DNA of 64,000 nt from Actinoplanes sp040639655 (GTDB taxonomy: Bacteria > Actinomycetota > Actinomycetes > Mycobacteriales > Micromonosporaceae). This document shows positions 31,564-40,373 of the stretch, one piece after another. The notes beneath the pieces are model-generated. The model saw only the letters and a list, made by a program, of their open reading frames with translations, was not told the origin of the DNA and searched no databases. Position 1 is the stretch's first letter. The number at the start of each line of letters is the position of its first letter. The position numbers and the translations under genes are program-made. Location of the stretch: contig NZ_JBFAAI010000033.1 in assembly GCF_040639655.1 (NCBI RefSeq), forward strand, positions 1-64,000, written 5' to 3'.

Positions 31564-32802
31564 ATGGACAATGTGACGCACGCGCTCATCAGCGTCATGG
31601 TCGGTGAGACCGTCCATCGGGTCCTGCCGCCGTCGGCGGTGCTCAGTGACCGGGCCCGCCGTACCGTCGCCATCACCGTCATGGTGGTCGGCGGCAACCT
31701 GCCGGACGCGGACGTCATCTACACCACGTGGGCGGGCACCACGCTCGACTACCTGCTGCACCACCGCGGTCACACCCACACCGTCCCCGGCGCGCTCGGC
31801 CTGTCGCTGCTGCTCTTCCTGGCCGTACGCCTGTGGTGGTGGCGCCGCAAGGTGGTGCCGGGGCGGGCCGACATCTGGTTCCTCGCCGGGCTGTCGGTCC
31901 TGGCGACGCTGCTGCACATCGCGCTCGATCTGACCAACAGTTACGGCGTTCACCCGTTCTGGCCGCTCGACAACCGCTGGTACTACGGCGACGCCGTCTT
32001 CATCATCGAACCGCTGCTCTGGGCCTGCACCGGGGTGCTGCTGTTCGTCCTGCCGAGCCGGACCTGGCGGATCCTGATCACCGTGGTTCTCGCCGCCGGG
32101 CTGGGCCTGAGCTGGTTCAGCGGGTTCGTGCCGGCCTCGTTCGCCGCCCTGCTCACCCTGCTCACCGCCGGTCTCGTCGCGGTCAGCCGGTTCGCGTCCG
32201 CCCGGACGGCGCTGGTCTGCGGTATCACCGCCTGGCTGGCGCTGACGGCGACGTTCGTGGTCACCTCGCGGGCCGCGGAGAGCCGGTTCGAGCAGGTGCT
32301 CGCCGGCCGCTTCCCGCAGTCGCGCACCCTCGACGTGGTGCTGACGCCGATGCCGGCCGACCCGCTGTGCCGTGAGGTTCTGGCCGTGCAGACGACCGCC
32401 GATCAGTACGTCGTACGCCGCGCGTTCCATTCGCTGGCGCCCGGCTGGATCCCGGCCGGCCGGTGTGCCGAGCTGTATCCGTCCGCCGGCGGTGAGACGA
32501 CCACCCGGCTCACCACGGTCGCCGCACCGTCCAGCGACGAGGTCGCCTGGGCCGGGGAACTCGCGATCCCGGCCGGCCTGCTCACCGATCTCGGCGGCGA
32601 GTACTGTGCCGTCGGCGCGCTGCTCCAGTTCGCCCGCGCCCCGTGGGCGATGCCGAGGGGTGACGGCTGGATCGTCGGTGACCTGCGCTTCGACCGCGAA
32701 CCGGGGCTGGGCCTGGCCGAGGTCGAGGTCGGGCCGGCCAACGACGAGTGCCCGCGCCTGCCCGCCCCGTGGGTGCCGCCGCGGCAGGACCTCGTGGACT
32801 AG
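31564..32802 (+). CDS. YdjM/DUF457-like membrane-bound metal-dependent hydrolase
   Basis: A 412-residue membrane protein. The N-terminal half has the DUF457/YdjM histidine and aspartate motifs within helices: MDNVTHALISV, GGNLPDADVIY, LHHRGHTHTVPG and LLHIALDLTNSYGVHPFWP. Another four or five helices follow, then a soluble extracytoplasmic C-terminal part (about residues 250-412) of unknown fold. In Escherichia coli YdjM is an SOS-regulated inner-membrane putative hydrolase. The substrate is unknown, and no LexA box is evident here. This protein is about twice as long as YdjM because of the added C-terminal region. Confidence 0.82.
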   Translation: MDNVTHALISVMVGETVHRVLPPSAVLSDRARRTVAITVMVVGGNLPDADVIYTTWAGTTLDYLLHHRGHTHTVPGALGLSLLLFLAVRLWWWRRKVVPGRADIWFLAGLSVLATLLHIALDLTNSYGVHPFWPLDNRWYYGDAVFIIEPLLWACTGVLLFVLPSRTWRILITVVLAAGLGLSWFSGFVPASFAALLTLLTAGLVAVSRFASARTALVCGITAWLALTATFVVTSRAAESRFEQVLAGRFPQSRTLDVVLTPMPADPLCREVLAVQTTADQYVVRRAFHSLAPGWIPAGRCAELYPSAGGETTTRLTTVAAPSSDEVAWAGELAIPAGLLTDLGGEYCAVGALLQFARAPWAMPRGDGWIVGDLRFDREPGLGLAEVEVGPANDECPRLPAPWVPPRQDLVD

Positions 32803-32803
32803 C

Positions 32804-33400
32804 TCACAGGGCGTAGACCTGGCCGGTCTGTGCGCCCTCGACGGACCTGACGTAGGCCTGGGCGACCCGGGCGAGCGGAACCGGCTCCATGCCGGGGAAG
32901 AAGTCGCCGTACCGCGGGAGGCTTTCGGTGAAGACCGTGGGGCTGACCGCGTTGACGCGTTGCGGGGCGATTTCGATGGCGGCCGCCCGGACGAACGCCT
33001 CCAGGGCGCCGTTGGCCATCGAGGCGGCGCTGCCGGCCGGGATCGGTTCCCGCGCCAGCACCCCCGAGATCAGGGTGAAGGAGCCACGCTCGGCGATCCG
33101 GGCGACGCCCTGCCGGACCAGCTCGATCTGGCCGTGGACCTTGCCCTGGAAGGCGGCCGTGTAGTCCTCGGCGGTCATGTCGGTGATGACCTTGAACGGT
33201 GTGTGACCACCGGCGCTGACCACCGCGTCCACCCGGCCGGCGTGCTGGTACATGGCGCTGACCTGCGCCGGATCGGTGATGTCGTACCGTAGGTCGCCGC
33301 CGCTGCGGGAGACCGCCAGGACCTCGTGGCCGCGGCCGGCCAGTTCTTTGCCCACGTACGTGCCGAGCGTGCCCGTGGCACCGACGAGAAGAATTCGCAT
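32804..33400 (-). CDS. Short SDR-type NAD(P)-binding protein
   Basis: A 198-residue Rossmann protein: MRILLVGATGTLGTYVGKELAGRGHEVLAVSRSGGD gives the GxxGxxG cofactor loop and a basic residue suited to NADPH. SAGG replaces NNAG, and SMANGALEAFVRAAAIEIAPQRVNAVSP aligns with the YxxxK helix but lacks the tyrosine and lysine. This atypical short SDR group is common in bacteria and may reduce or simply bind its ligand. It is divergent from a LysR regulator 70 bases away, which probably controls it. TACTGT six bases upstream suggests a leaderless transcript. Confidence 0.85.
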   Translation of the reverse strand: MRILLVGATGTLGTYVGKELAGRGHEVLAVSRSGGDLRYDITDPAQVSAMYQHAGRVDAVVSAGGHTPFKVITDMTAEDYTAAFQGKVHGQIELVRQGVARIAERGSFTLISGVLAREPIPAGSAASMANGALEAFVRAAAIEIAPQRVNAVSPTVFTESLPRYGDFFPGMEPVPLARVAQAYVRSVEGAQTGQVYAL

Positions 33401-33406
33401 GCGCCG

Positions 33407-33462
33407 ACAGTAGGTTCGGAGCCGTCGACCGGGGAAATGCCGTTCGCGACGCCATTTATGCT
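33407..33462. promoter_or_regulatory. Back-to-back leaderless promoters of the SDR/LysR divergon
   Basis: On the minus strand TACTGT (33412-33407) ends six bases before the SDR ATG. On the plus strand TATGCT (33457-33462) ends eight bases before the LysR ATG. The two -10 boxes are 44 bases apart, so a LysR-type protein bound between them could control both. Confidence 0.55.
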
Positions 33463-33470
33463 TGCCGGTT

Positions 33471-34325
33471 ATGAATGTGGAGTTGCGTCATCTGCGGGCG
33501 CTGGCCGCGATCGGTGACGCGGGCACCATCAGCGGTGCCGCGGAGGCCCTGCGGATCAGCCAGCCGGCGCTCTCCCGCACCCTGGAGCAGCTGGAGAGCC
33601 GGATCGGCACGCCGCTGGTGGAACGCACGACGCGCCGTCTGGCACTCACCGACGCCGGGCGGGCTCTGCACGAACGCAGTCATCTGATCCTCAACCAGGT
33701 CGACGACGCGCTGGCGGAGGCCTCGGTGGGGCCCCGGCCACTCCGGGTCGGGTTCGCCTGGGCGCTGCTCGGCGAGCGGACGACCGGAGTGCTCCGCACC
33801 TGGCGCGATCAGCATCCCGCGACGCCGGTCCGGCTGTGCCGCCGGGACGACCCGGAAGCCGCGTTGCGCCGCGGCGAGCTGAACATCGCGGTGGTCCGCA
33901 CCACGCCCGCGCCGCGCGGCGATCTGATCGCGGAGGAGCTGTACCGCGAGGAACGCCTGGCCGCCGTGCCGGACGGGCATCCGCTCGCGCGGGGTACCGG
34001 TGTGCACCTGGCGGATCTCAGCGGTCAGCCGGTGGTCGTCTGCTCGACCGCCGCCACCACGACGGGGTTCTGGTCCCGGGGCCGCCAGCCGCACATCCTC
34101 GAGGTGGCCGGCGTCGACGAGTGGCTGACCACGATCGCCACCGGAGAGGCCATCGGTGTCACCACGCAGGGCACCGGGCACAGTCACCCGCATCCCGGGA
34201 TCCGTTATCTCCCCATCGTGGACGCCGGTCCGGTGGCGGTCCTGCTTCTCCGGCCGCGCGTCGCGACCCACCCGGTCACCGAGGCGTTCGTCGGTCACGT
34301 GCGGAAGATGGTCGGCGTGTCGTGA
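33471..34325 (+). CDS. LysR-family transcriptional regulator
   Basis: A 284-residue LTTR. The winged helix is MNVELRHLRALAAIGDAGTISGAAEALRISQPALSRTLEQLE (residues 1-42, with ISQPALSRT as recognition helix), followed by the linker helix and a periplasmic-binding-like effector domain. ATG 33471 fits the family N-terminus and the leaderless -10 box. It is divergent from the short SDR gene, the classic arrangement for a LysR regulator and its target. The inducer is unknown. Confidence 0.9.
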   Translation: MNVELRHLRALAAIGDAGTISGAAEALRISQPALSRTLEQLESRIGTPLVERTTRRLALTDAGRALHERSHLILNQVDDALAEASVGPRPLRVGFAWALLGERTTGVLRTWRDQHPATPVRLCRRDDPEAALRRGELNIAVVRTTPAPRGDLIAEELYREERLAAVPDGHPLARGTGVHLADLSGQPVVVCSTAATTTGFWSRGRQPHILEVAGVDEWLTTIATGEAIGVTTQGTGHSHPHPGIRYLPIVDAGPVAVLLLRPRVATHPVTEAFVGHVRKMVGVS

Positions 34326-34386
34326 CAGGGCACGTACCGGCGTGCGAAGCTACCCGTCGGTAACGTTGTCGGCGGAAGTGGGCGGC

Positions 34387-35289
34387 ATGGCGGACACGAC
34401 AGAACTCGCATGGCAGGAACCGTCCGTGCTGGACCCGGCCGTGGTACGCCAGGCCTGGCGAGTGGCGGAGCCGCTGCACGGCTTGATCTACTTCGCGCCC
34501 GAGGCCCACGAACGCTACGCGGACCTGGGCCTCGACCCGCGGTCCGGCTATTTCGCGTCCCGCTCGGCGGCCATGGGCCCGGTCGGCGCCGGCCCGGTGG
34601 TGGCCGCCTTCTACAACTTCAATCCGGCCCTGGTCACCCGTGCCCTGCCGGCGGCCTGGGACCGGACGGCACCGGCAGCCGTGCTGGCGGCCCGGACGGA
34701 GGCGGCCGGGGCCGCACTGAGCCGCGCCCTCGGTGATCTGGTGGACACCGCGGAGATGCGCGAGGCGGCCGACCTGGCCCGCCGGGCCGCCGAGTCCGCC
34801 GCCGCGTACCCGGAGGGCCGGCCGCTGTTCGCCGCCCACGTCGCGCTGCCCTGGCCGGACGACCGCCCGCACGTCGTGCTGTGGCACGCCCAGACGATCC
34901 TGCGCGAGTTCCGCGGTGACGGCCACGTCGCCGCGCTGCTGATGGCCGGTCTCACCGGCCTGGAGGCGCTCGTCCTGCACGCCGCCTCCGGCGAGGTGCC
35001 CCGCCGGTTCCTGCAGCGCAGCCGGGGGTGGAGTGACGAGCAGTGGGCCGAGGCGACCGGCCGGCTGCGCGGACGTGGCCTCCTCGAGGGCGACGAGCCG
35101 GTGCTGAGCGACAGCGGACGGGCGCAGCGCGCGTGGATCGAGGCGGCCACCGATCGGCTCGCCACCCCCGCCTACACGGTCCTCGGTACCGACGGCTGCC
35201 GGCGGTTCACCGAGCTGACACGGCCGATGAGCCGCGCCGTCGTCGCCTCCGGCGCTCTCAACGTCGACAACGGGAGCAGCCGCTCCTGA
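34387..35289 (+). CDS. SCO6745-family helix-turn-helix protein
   Basis: A 300-residue protein resembling the actinobacterial SCO6745 family. The N-terminal ARxAWRVAEPLHGLIYFAPEA-like stretch, RSGYFASRSAAMGPVGAGPVVAAFYNFNP and HVVLWHAQTILREFRGDGHVAALL are the recognisable segments. The C-terminal third (RGWSDEQWAEATGRLRGRGLLEGDEPVLSDSG) looks like a winged helix. Its biochemical role is unknown; regulation or ligand binding is possible. A weak GGAAG lies upstream of the ATG. It is separated from the downstream decarboxylase by about 150 bases. Confidence 0.78.
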   Translation: MADTTELAWQEPSVLDPAVVRQAWRVAEPLHGLIYFAPEAHERYADLGLDPRSGYFASRSAAMGPVGAGPVVAAFYNFNPALVTRALPAAWDRTAPAAVLAARTEAAGAALSRALGDLVDTAEMREAADLARRAAESAAAYPEGRPLFAAHVALPWPDDRPHVVLWHAQTILREFRGDGHVAALLMAGLTGLEALVLHAASGEVPRRFLQRSRGWSDEQWAEATGRLRGRGLLEGDEPVLSDSGRAQRAWIEAATDRLATPAYTVLGTDGCRRFTELTRPMSRAVVASGALNVDNGSSRS

Positions 35290-35440
35290 CCGCCGGCCGG
35301 CGATCGAGGGAGCGGAGGGGCCCGCCGGGTCCGCTGTCACCCGGCCCGGGGACGGGCACGGCGTTCGGCTGCCCGGGAACGCGGTGTGCTGATTGGCTTC
35401 ACGGGGAGGCCCGTGCCGCACCGCCGAGAGGACACCCACC

Positions 35441-37705
35441 GTGCCGTTGCAGGTCACCGTCGTCACGCCCGCGGAGGGACCGTCCGGTGCGCGGCGGCCG
35501 CTGGAACTGCTGGAGGCCGCCCTGACCCGGGCCGGTCTGGATCTGCGGCGCTTCGACGACGAGGGCCGGTACGCCGAGCATCTGGGCATGCTCGCGCATG
35601 TCGCCCGGTCCAGTTCGGCCGTCCTGTACGTGCTGCACCTCGACGCGGCCCGGCCCGACGAGGCCGCCGTGCGGGCGGCGTCCGAGTTCGTGCTGGCGGT
35701 CCGGGTGCACAACGACCGGGTGCCGATCCTGCTGTTCGGCGAGCAGCTGACGGCGCGGCAGGTGCCCCAGTCGGTGCTGGCGCGCATCGACGGGGTGGTG
35801 AACGCCTACGAGGACACCCCCGACTTCCTGGCCCGCAAGATTCAGCGCGAGGTGGCTCACTACCTCGGCCAGCTGGCTCCGCCGTTCTTCGCGGCGCTGA
35901 TGCGTTACGCCAACGACGGCGCCTACTCCTGGCACTGTCCGGGACATTCCGGCGGTACGGCGTTCCTGAAGAGCCCGGTCGGTACCGTCTTCCACGACTT
36001 CTTCGGGGAGAACCTGCTGCGTGCCGACGTGTGCAACGCCGTGGAGGAGCTCGGTCAGCTGCTCGACCACTCCGGGCCGATCGCCGACAGCGAGCGGCTG
36101 GCGGCCAAGACGTTCCGGGCCGACCATCTGTTCTTCGTCACGAACGGCACCTCCACCTCCAACAAGATCGTGTGGAACTCACTGGTCGGGCCGGGTGACA
36201 TCGTGGCGGTGGACCGCAACTGCCACAAGTCGATCCTGCATGCCATCGTGCTCACCGGAGCGATTCCGATCTATCTCATGCCGACCCGCAACAAGGCCGG
36301 CATCATCGGGCCGATCCCGCGCAGCGAGTTCACCGCCGAGGCGCTGCGGGCCAAGATCGAGGCGAGCCCGCTGATCGCGGACAAGAGCAGGCGGATCCGG
36401 CTGCTCGCGCTCACCCAGTCCACCTACGACGGCATCATCTATCGCGCCGACGAGCTCCGGAACAGCCTCGACGAGGTCGTCGACGCGCTGCACTTCGACG
36501 AGGCGTGGCTGCCGCACGGCTCCTTCCATCAGCTGTACGACGGGATGCACGGTGTGGCCAACGATCGCGGGCGCACCGAGCGGACCGTCGTCTATGCCAC
36601 CCAGTCCACCCACAAGCTGCTCGCGGGGCTCTCGCAGGCGTCGCAGATCCTCGTCCAGGACACCACCACCGGGCACTTCGACGACCGGGTCTTCGCCCAG
36701 GCGTACCGGATGCACACGTCCACGAGCCCGCAGTACGCCATCATCGCGAGCTGCGACGTGTCGGCGGAGATGATGGCCGGCCGGCGCGGCCGTGCCCTGG
36801 TCGAGGAGTCGATCACCGAGGCGATGGAGTTCCGCCGCACGATCATCCGGATCGGCACGGAGTGCCCGGACTGGTGGTTCGGTGTATGGGGACCGGACAC
36901 CCCGCCGCGGACCGGCCTGCCGGAACGGCCCGAGTGGGAGCTGACCCGGGACGCGCGGTGGCACGGCTTCGACCGTGTCGACGACGGCTTCACGATGCTC
37001 GACCCGATCAAGGTCACGCTCACCATGCCGGGCCTCACCGTCCACGGCGAGTTCAGCGCGCCGGGGAAGCCAAGCATCCCGGGCGTGGTGCTGGCCCGCT
37101 ACCTGGCCGAGCACGGTGTGGTGGTGGAGAAGACCGGCCTGTACTCGCTGTTCGTGCTGTTCACCATCGGTGTCACCAAGGGGCGCTGGAACTCGCTTGT
37201 CGCTGAGCTGCACCGGTTCAAGAGCGCGTACGACGGCAACGCGAAGATCGAGCGGCTGATGCCGGCCTTCACCGCCATGTTCCCGGGGTACGCCGGCCGG
37301 GGACTTCGCGACATCTGCGAGGCCCTGCACGCGACGTACCGCGACGCCGACCTCGCCGAACTGACCACGGCGATCTACACCGAGCCGGTCGAGCAGGTGA
37401 CGCCACCGGCCGAGGCATGGACGGCGATGGCGGCCGGGCGGGTGGAGCACGTGCCGGTGGAGAGGCTCGCCGGGCGGACGACCGCGGTGCTGCTCACCCC
37501 GTACCCGCCGGGCATTCCGTTGCTGGTGCCGGGGGAGCGGATCAGCGCGTCGATCGTGCGCTTCCTGCGGCACGAGCAGATCCTCGCCGAACGCTGGCCC
37601 GGCTTCACCGGCATCACCCACGGCGTCACCGAGGAGGACGACGGCGGGCATCGTACGGTCGCCTGCCTGATCGAAGGGCCAGCGTCGAGCCCGCCGCCCG
37701 CGTGA
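35441..37705 (+). CDS. Orn/Lys/Arg decarboxylase (PLP, fold type I)
   Basis: A 754-residue basic amino-acid decarboxylase. The N-terminal wing domain (about 1-140) precedes the PLP domain. Hallmarks are WHCPGHSGGTAFLKSP, FFVTNGTSTSNKIV, VDRNCHKSILHAIVLTGA, ALTQSTYDGIIY, the cofactor aspartate in LHFDEAW, and the PLP-binding lysine in TQSTHKLLAGLSQAS. The C-terminal domain runs to the end (KGRWNSLVAELHRFK). It makes agmatine, cadaverine or putrescine from arginine, lysine or ornithine, and sequence alone does not settle which. GTG 35441, eight or nine bases after GAGAGGA, is preferred over an earlier in-frame start at 35393. Length is normal for the biosynthetic/inducible bacterial family. Confidence 0.9.
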   Translation: MPLQVTVVTPAEGPSGARRPLELLEAALTRAGLDLRRFDDEGRYAEHLGMLAHVARSSSAVLYVLHLDAARPDEAAVRAASEFVLAVRVHNDRVPILLFGEQLTARQVPQSVLARIDGVVNAYEDTPDFLARKIQREVAHYLGQLAPPFFAALMRYANDGAYSWHCPGHSGGTAFLKSPVGTVFHDFFGENLLRADVCNAVEELGQLLDHSGPIADSERLAAKTFRADHLFFVTNGTSTSNKIVWNSLVGPGDIVAVDRNCHKSILHAIVLTGAIPIYLMPTRNKAGIIGPIPRSEFTAEALRAKIEASPLIADKSRRIRLLALTQSTYDGIIYRADELRNSLDEVVDALHFDEAWLPHGSFHQLYDGMHGVANDRGRTERTVVYATQSTHKLLAGLSQASQILVQDTTTGHFDDRVFAQAYRMHTSTSPQYAIIASCDVSAEMMAGRRGRALVEESITEAMEFRRTIIRIGTECPDWWFGVWGPDTPPRTGLPERPEWELTRDARWHGFDRVDDGFTMLDPIKVTLTMPGLTVHGEFSAPGKPSIPGVVLARYLAEHGVVVEKTGLYSLFVLFTIGVTKGRWNSLVAELHRFKSAYDGNAKIERLMPAFTAMFPGYAGRGLRDICEALHATYRDADLAELTTAIYTEPVEQVTPPAEAWTAMAAGRVEHVPVERLAGRTTAVLLTPYPPGIPLLVPGERISASIVRFLRHEQILAERWPGFTGITHGVTEEDDGGHRTVACLIEGPASSPPPA

Positions 37706-37740
37706 GGCATGTGACCCGGGCGATGAGTCCGGGAGGGACC

Positions 37741-37746
37741 TAGACT
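37741..37746 (+). promoter_or_regulatory. Leaderless -10 box (TAGACT) for the LLM oxidoreductase
   Basis: TAGACT ends eight bases before the GTG at 37755, and no ribosome binding site is seen. Confidence 0.5.
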
Positions 37747-37754
37747 CGGCAGGC

Positions 37755-38591
37755 GTGACGACTCTCGGTGTGGTCTTCCGGCCCCAGAACCCGCCCGAAC
37801 GGCTCCGGCCGGTGGCCCGCGCCGCGGATGAGGCGGGCCTGGAGGAGCTGTGGCTCTGGGAGGACTGCTTCCTCGAGAGCGGTATCGCCGCCGCGGCCGC
37901 CGCGCTCGCCTGGACCGAGCGGCTGAGCGTCGGCATCGGCCTGCTGCCGGTGCCGTTCCGTAACGTCGCCGTGATGGCCATGGAGGCAGCCACGCTGCAC
38001 CGGCTCTTCCCCGACCGGGCGATCATCACCGTCGGTCACGGCGTCCAGGATTGGATGGGTCAGGTCGGCGCCCGGGTCGCGTCGCCGTTGACCCTGTTGC
38101 GCGAGCACGTGAGTGCGTTGAAGGCGCTGCTGGCCGGCGAGACCGTCACGACCTCCGGGCGTTACGTGCAGCTGGACAAGGTGAAGCTCGACTACCCGCC
38201 GCCGGGGGCGGCCCCGGTCTACGCCGGCGCTACCGGGCCCAGGACCCGCGCCCTCGCCTGTGAGATCGCCGACGGCATCCTGCTGACGGCCGGGACTCCG
38301 GTGGAGGAGGTGGCGGCCGTCCGGGGCGCGGCGAAGGCGATCACGGTCTACGTGCATGCGGCCACCGGTTCTGACGCCGGCGAACGGATGGCCCGTGAAC
38401 TCGATTTCTGGGGCGAGTCCGACAAGACGGCGACCACGGCGGTCGGTGGTGCCGCCGACATCGCCGCCGTCGTGAACCGTTACCGGGCCGCGGGCGCCGA
38501 CGCCGTGATTCTGCAGCCCACCGCCGACGAACCCGACCTCGAGGGCTTCGTACGGTTCGTCGCGAAGGACGTCCGCGCCCTGGTCGTGTGA
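37755..38591 (+). CDS. LLM-class flavin-dependent oxidoreductase
   Basis: A 278-residue luciferase-like TIM-barrel protein. LGVVFRPQNPPERLRPVARAADEAGLEELWLWEDCF, SVGIGLLPVPFRNVAVMAMEAATLHRLFPDR, GHGVQDWMGQVGAR and VYAGATGPRTRALACEIADGILLT are typical of this class. In actinobacteria most such proteins use F420 or FMN to oxidise or reduce small organic molecules. The substrate is unknown. It is a stand-alone gene with a leaderless-type promoter, following the decarboxylase by 49 bases. Confidence 0.87.
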   Translation: MTTLGVVFRPQNPPERLRPVARAADEAGLEELWLWEDCFLESGIAAAAAALAWTERLSVGIGLLPVPFRNVAVMAMEAATLHRLFPDRAIITVGHGVQDWMGQVGARVASPLTLLREHVSALKALLAGETVTTSGRYVQLDKVKLDYPPPGAAPVYAGATGPRTRALACEIADGILLTAGTPVEEVAAVRGAAKAITVYVHAATGSDAGERMARELDFWGESDKTATTAVGGAADIAAVVNRYRAAGADAVILQPTADEPDLEGFVRFVAKDVRALVV

Positions 38592-38676
38592 CACAGGTGA
38601 CGGATCTCAGTGGTCGCCGGCACGGGCGATGTCACCGGGGCGGTTTCCGCCGGGCTCCGGCGGGCATTGCGTTGAC

Positions 38677-39033
38677 ATGTTCCCTGCGGAGAATTTGCGC
38701 GAATGGCGCGGTGAGAACGTCGTCGACCCCGACGGCGACAAGATCGGTGAGCTCGAGGCCGTCTACGTCGACACCATCGACGACGAACCGGCGTTCGCGA
38801 CGGTCCGGGTGGGATTCATCGGGCGGCATCGGCTCGTCTTCGTCCCGCTCGCCGGTGCGACCGTCAGCCCCAAGGCGCTCCGGGTCCGCTACAGCAAGAA
38901 GCTGGTCGGGGACGCACCGAGCATCGGCCTGGACGGCGAGCTGGAGGCCGGTGACGAACCCGGCGTGTTCGCCCACTACGGACTGCCCTATCAGGCCGGT
39001 GCCTCCGGCGCCCGGCGGCTCGCCCGGAGGTGA
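38677..39033 (+). CDS. PRC-barrel domain protein
   Basis: A 118-residue single-domain protein. REWRGENVVDPDGDKIGELEAVYVDTIDDEPAFATVRVG is the first half of a PRC barrel, followed by RHRLVFVPLAGATVSPKALRVRYSKKLVGDAPSIGLDGELEAG. PRC-barrel proteins act in RNA processing, photosynthetic assembly or, in actinobacteria, as abundant small stress-linked proteins. ATG 38677 fits the domain start; a longer reading to 38629 adds Gly/Pro-rich residues and is rejected. Confidence 0.82.
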   Translation: MFPAENLREWRGENVVDPDGDKIGELEAVYVDTIDDEPAFATVRVGFIGRHRLVFVPLAGATVSPKALRVRYSKKLVGDAPSIGLDGELEAGDEPGVFAHYGLPYQAGASGARRLARR

Positions 39034-39039
39034 CCCGGG

Positions 39040-39351
39040 TCAGGGTCTCCCGGCGACTGACTCCTGGCACAGATCCGCGTAGGTACGCGAGTCCTTGATC
39101 AGCTCATCGGCGAAGGCGGCGACGTCGGTGCCGATGAGCTGCCGGACGCCCCTGCCCGTGGCGGCGCCCTCCTCGAAGAAGTCGACGATCCCGGAGAGCA
39201 GAGGTCCGTCGGCGAGGTCGATCGGCCCGACCTTGAACAGGTACTTCTGCATCTCCCGGTAGACGATCCGGTAGTCCGGCGGGAGGGCCTTGACGCGGGC
39301 CACGTGTGCCCGCCACTGCTTCTTGCCCTCGATGATGTCCTGGATGCCCAT
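39040..39351 (-). CDS. DUF1048 protein (distal)
   Basis: A 103-residue all-helical protein with the DUF1048 features KQWRAHVARVKALPPDYRIVYREMQKYLFK and a C-terminal GVRQLIGTDVAAFADELI. It follows a second DUF1048 gene by one base and a PadR regulator, and the three form one operon. Such PadR-DUF1048 pairs are common in Gram-positive bacteria, where the DUF1048 proteins are suspected partners or accessory factors. The biochemical role is unknown. Confidence 0.85.
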   Translation of the reverse strand: MGIQDIIEGKKQWRAHVARVKALPPDYRIVYREMQKYLFKVGPIDLADGPLLSGIVDFFEEGAATGRGVRQLIGTDVAAFADELIKDSRTYADLCQESVAGRP

Positions 39352-39352
39352 G

Positions 39353-39709
39353 TCAGTCTCCCAGCCGGCTCAGTTTCCGGGCGACGCCGGCGTTCAGCTG
39401 TTCACGCCAGCGGTCGCGGTAGGTCCGGGCGCCCTTGCCGCCGGCCAGCGCCGTGCAGAAGGCGGGGATGTCATGGCCGAGCACCTCCTGAACGCCCTGG
39501 CCCTCCGCCGCGGCTTCCTCGAGCACTCCCAGCGCGGCGTCGAGGATGGGTGTCAGGTTGCGGCCCGCGAAGTCGCCGTACGGATAAAGGTTGCCCTTGA
39601 TCTGTTCCCATGCCGCCCGGTGATCGGCCGGCAGAGCCTGCGCCCGGATCTCGAACGCGTTCCATTCCCTGGTGAGGTCGCTGCCGGTGACGGTGTCCCA
39701 GAAGCTCAT
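39353..39709 (-). CDS. DUF1048 protein (proximal)
   Basis: A 118-residue helical protein homologous to its downstream neighbour: TREWNAFEIRAQALPADHRAAWEQIKGNLYPYG aligns with that gene's central helix pair, and GVQEVLGHDIPAFCTALAGG with its C-terminal motif. Its ATG overlaps the TGA of the PadR gene by four bases, so translation is coupled. The role is presumably tied to the same membrane or stress response that PadR senses. Confidence 0.85.
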   Translation of the reverse strand: MSFWDTVTGSDLTREWNAFEIRAQALPADHRAAWEQIKGNLYPYGDFAGRNLTPILDAALGVLEEAAAEGQGVQEVLGHDIPAFCTALAGGKGARTYRDRWREQLNAGVARKLSRLGD

Positions 39710-40032
39710 CTGCCACCCTCCCTGAGCTTGTCGATGCGGGACGAGACGTACTGCCATTTCGCCCAGAACGTCGCGAGCTCCGTGCGTCCGGCGTCGTTGA
39801 GGGCGTAGAACTTGCGCGGCGGACCCACTTCGGACGGTCGCTTCGTCACCTGGACGAGGCCGTTGCGCTCGAGGCGCAGCAGGATGGTGTACACCGTCCC
39901 GTCGATGACGTCGGTGAAGCCGAGATCGTTGAGCCGGCGGGTGATGGCGTATCCGTAGGTCTCCTCGCTCCCGATGATCTCGAGCACGCATCCCTCCAGC
40001 GTGCCTTTGAGCATTTCCGTCAGGTCCTCCAT
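39706..40032 (-). CDS. PadR-family transcriptional regulator
   Basis: A 108-residue winged-helix repressor: MLKGTLEGCVLEIIGSEETYGYAITRRLNDLGFTDVIDGTVYTILLRLERNGLVQV is the canonical PadR HTH, and the C-terminal helix FWAKWQYVSSRIDKLREGG mediates dimerisation. The ATG at 40032 was chosen at the family N-terminus. Two 16-base direct repeats and a GGTACC-rich palindrome occupy its promoter, consistent with autoregulation. It heads the PadR-DUF1048-DUF1048 operon. Confidence 0.9.
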   Translation of the reverse strand: MEDLTEMLKGTLEGCVLEIIGSEETYGYAITRRLNDLGFTDVIDGTVYTILLRLERNGLVQVTKRPSEVGPPRKFYALNDAGRTELATFWAKWQYVSSRIDKLREGGR

Positions 40033-40055
40033 CGCGGCCCCCTGTCCGGCGCCTC

Positions 40056-40120
40056 GGTACCCGGTACCACCGAGTACCGCTATAACGTAGCACCGAGTAC
40101 CGCTATCCGGTAGTACCGAA
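40056..40120 (-). promoter_or_regulatory. PadR-type operator region
   Basis: CACCGAGTACCGCTAT occurs twice (40068-40083 and 40091-40106), 23 bases apart. GGTACCCGGTACC (40056-40068) is an inverted repeat beside the first copy, and a third GTACCG lies near 40113. TTATAG between the repeats on the minus strand may be the -10 box. The set surrounds the start region of the PadR gene and is its likely autoregulatory site. Confidence 0.65.
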
Positions 40121-40373
40121 TAGCTGGGGAGTTGCGGATGGGGGCGACCACGGAACACGACCCACACCTACGGAACTCCGAGGACGCTCGCGAGGCTCGT
40201 GCACCGCCTCGCACTGCGCCGGGCACCGATCGTTGTCGGTCACGCCGACACGGCCGGGCGGCTGTCACGTACATCCCGGTGACGGGAACGTCCCGCATCT
40301 GCGGGACCCGGCGGGATTCGCCGACCTGCTGCGCACCGCGCGCCGATGGCCGACGGATGCCCGCCGGCACCCG

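Noticed and set aside
36179..38029. A 616-residue minus-strand frame opposite the decarboxylase
   Set aside because: Antisense shadow of a gene with complete PLP-enzyme motifs; low-complexity composition.
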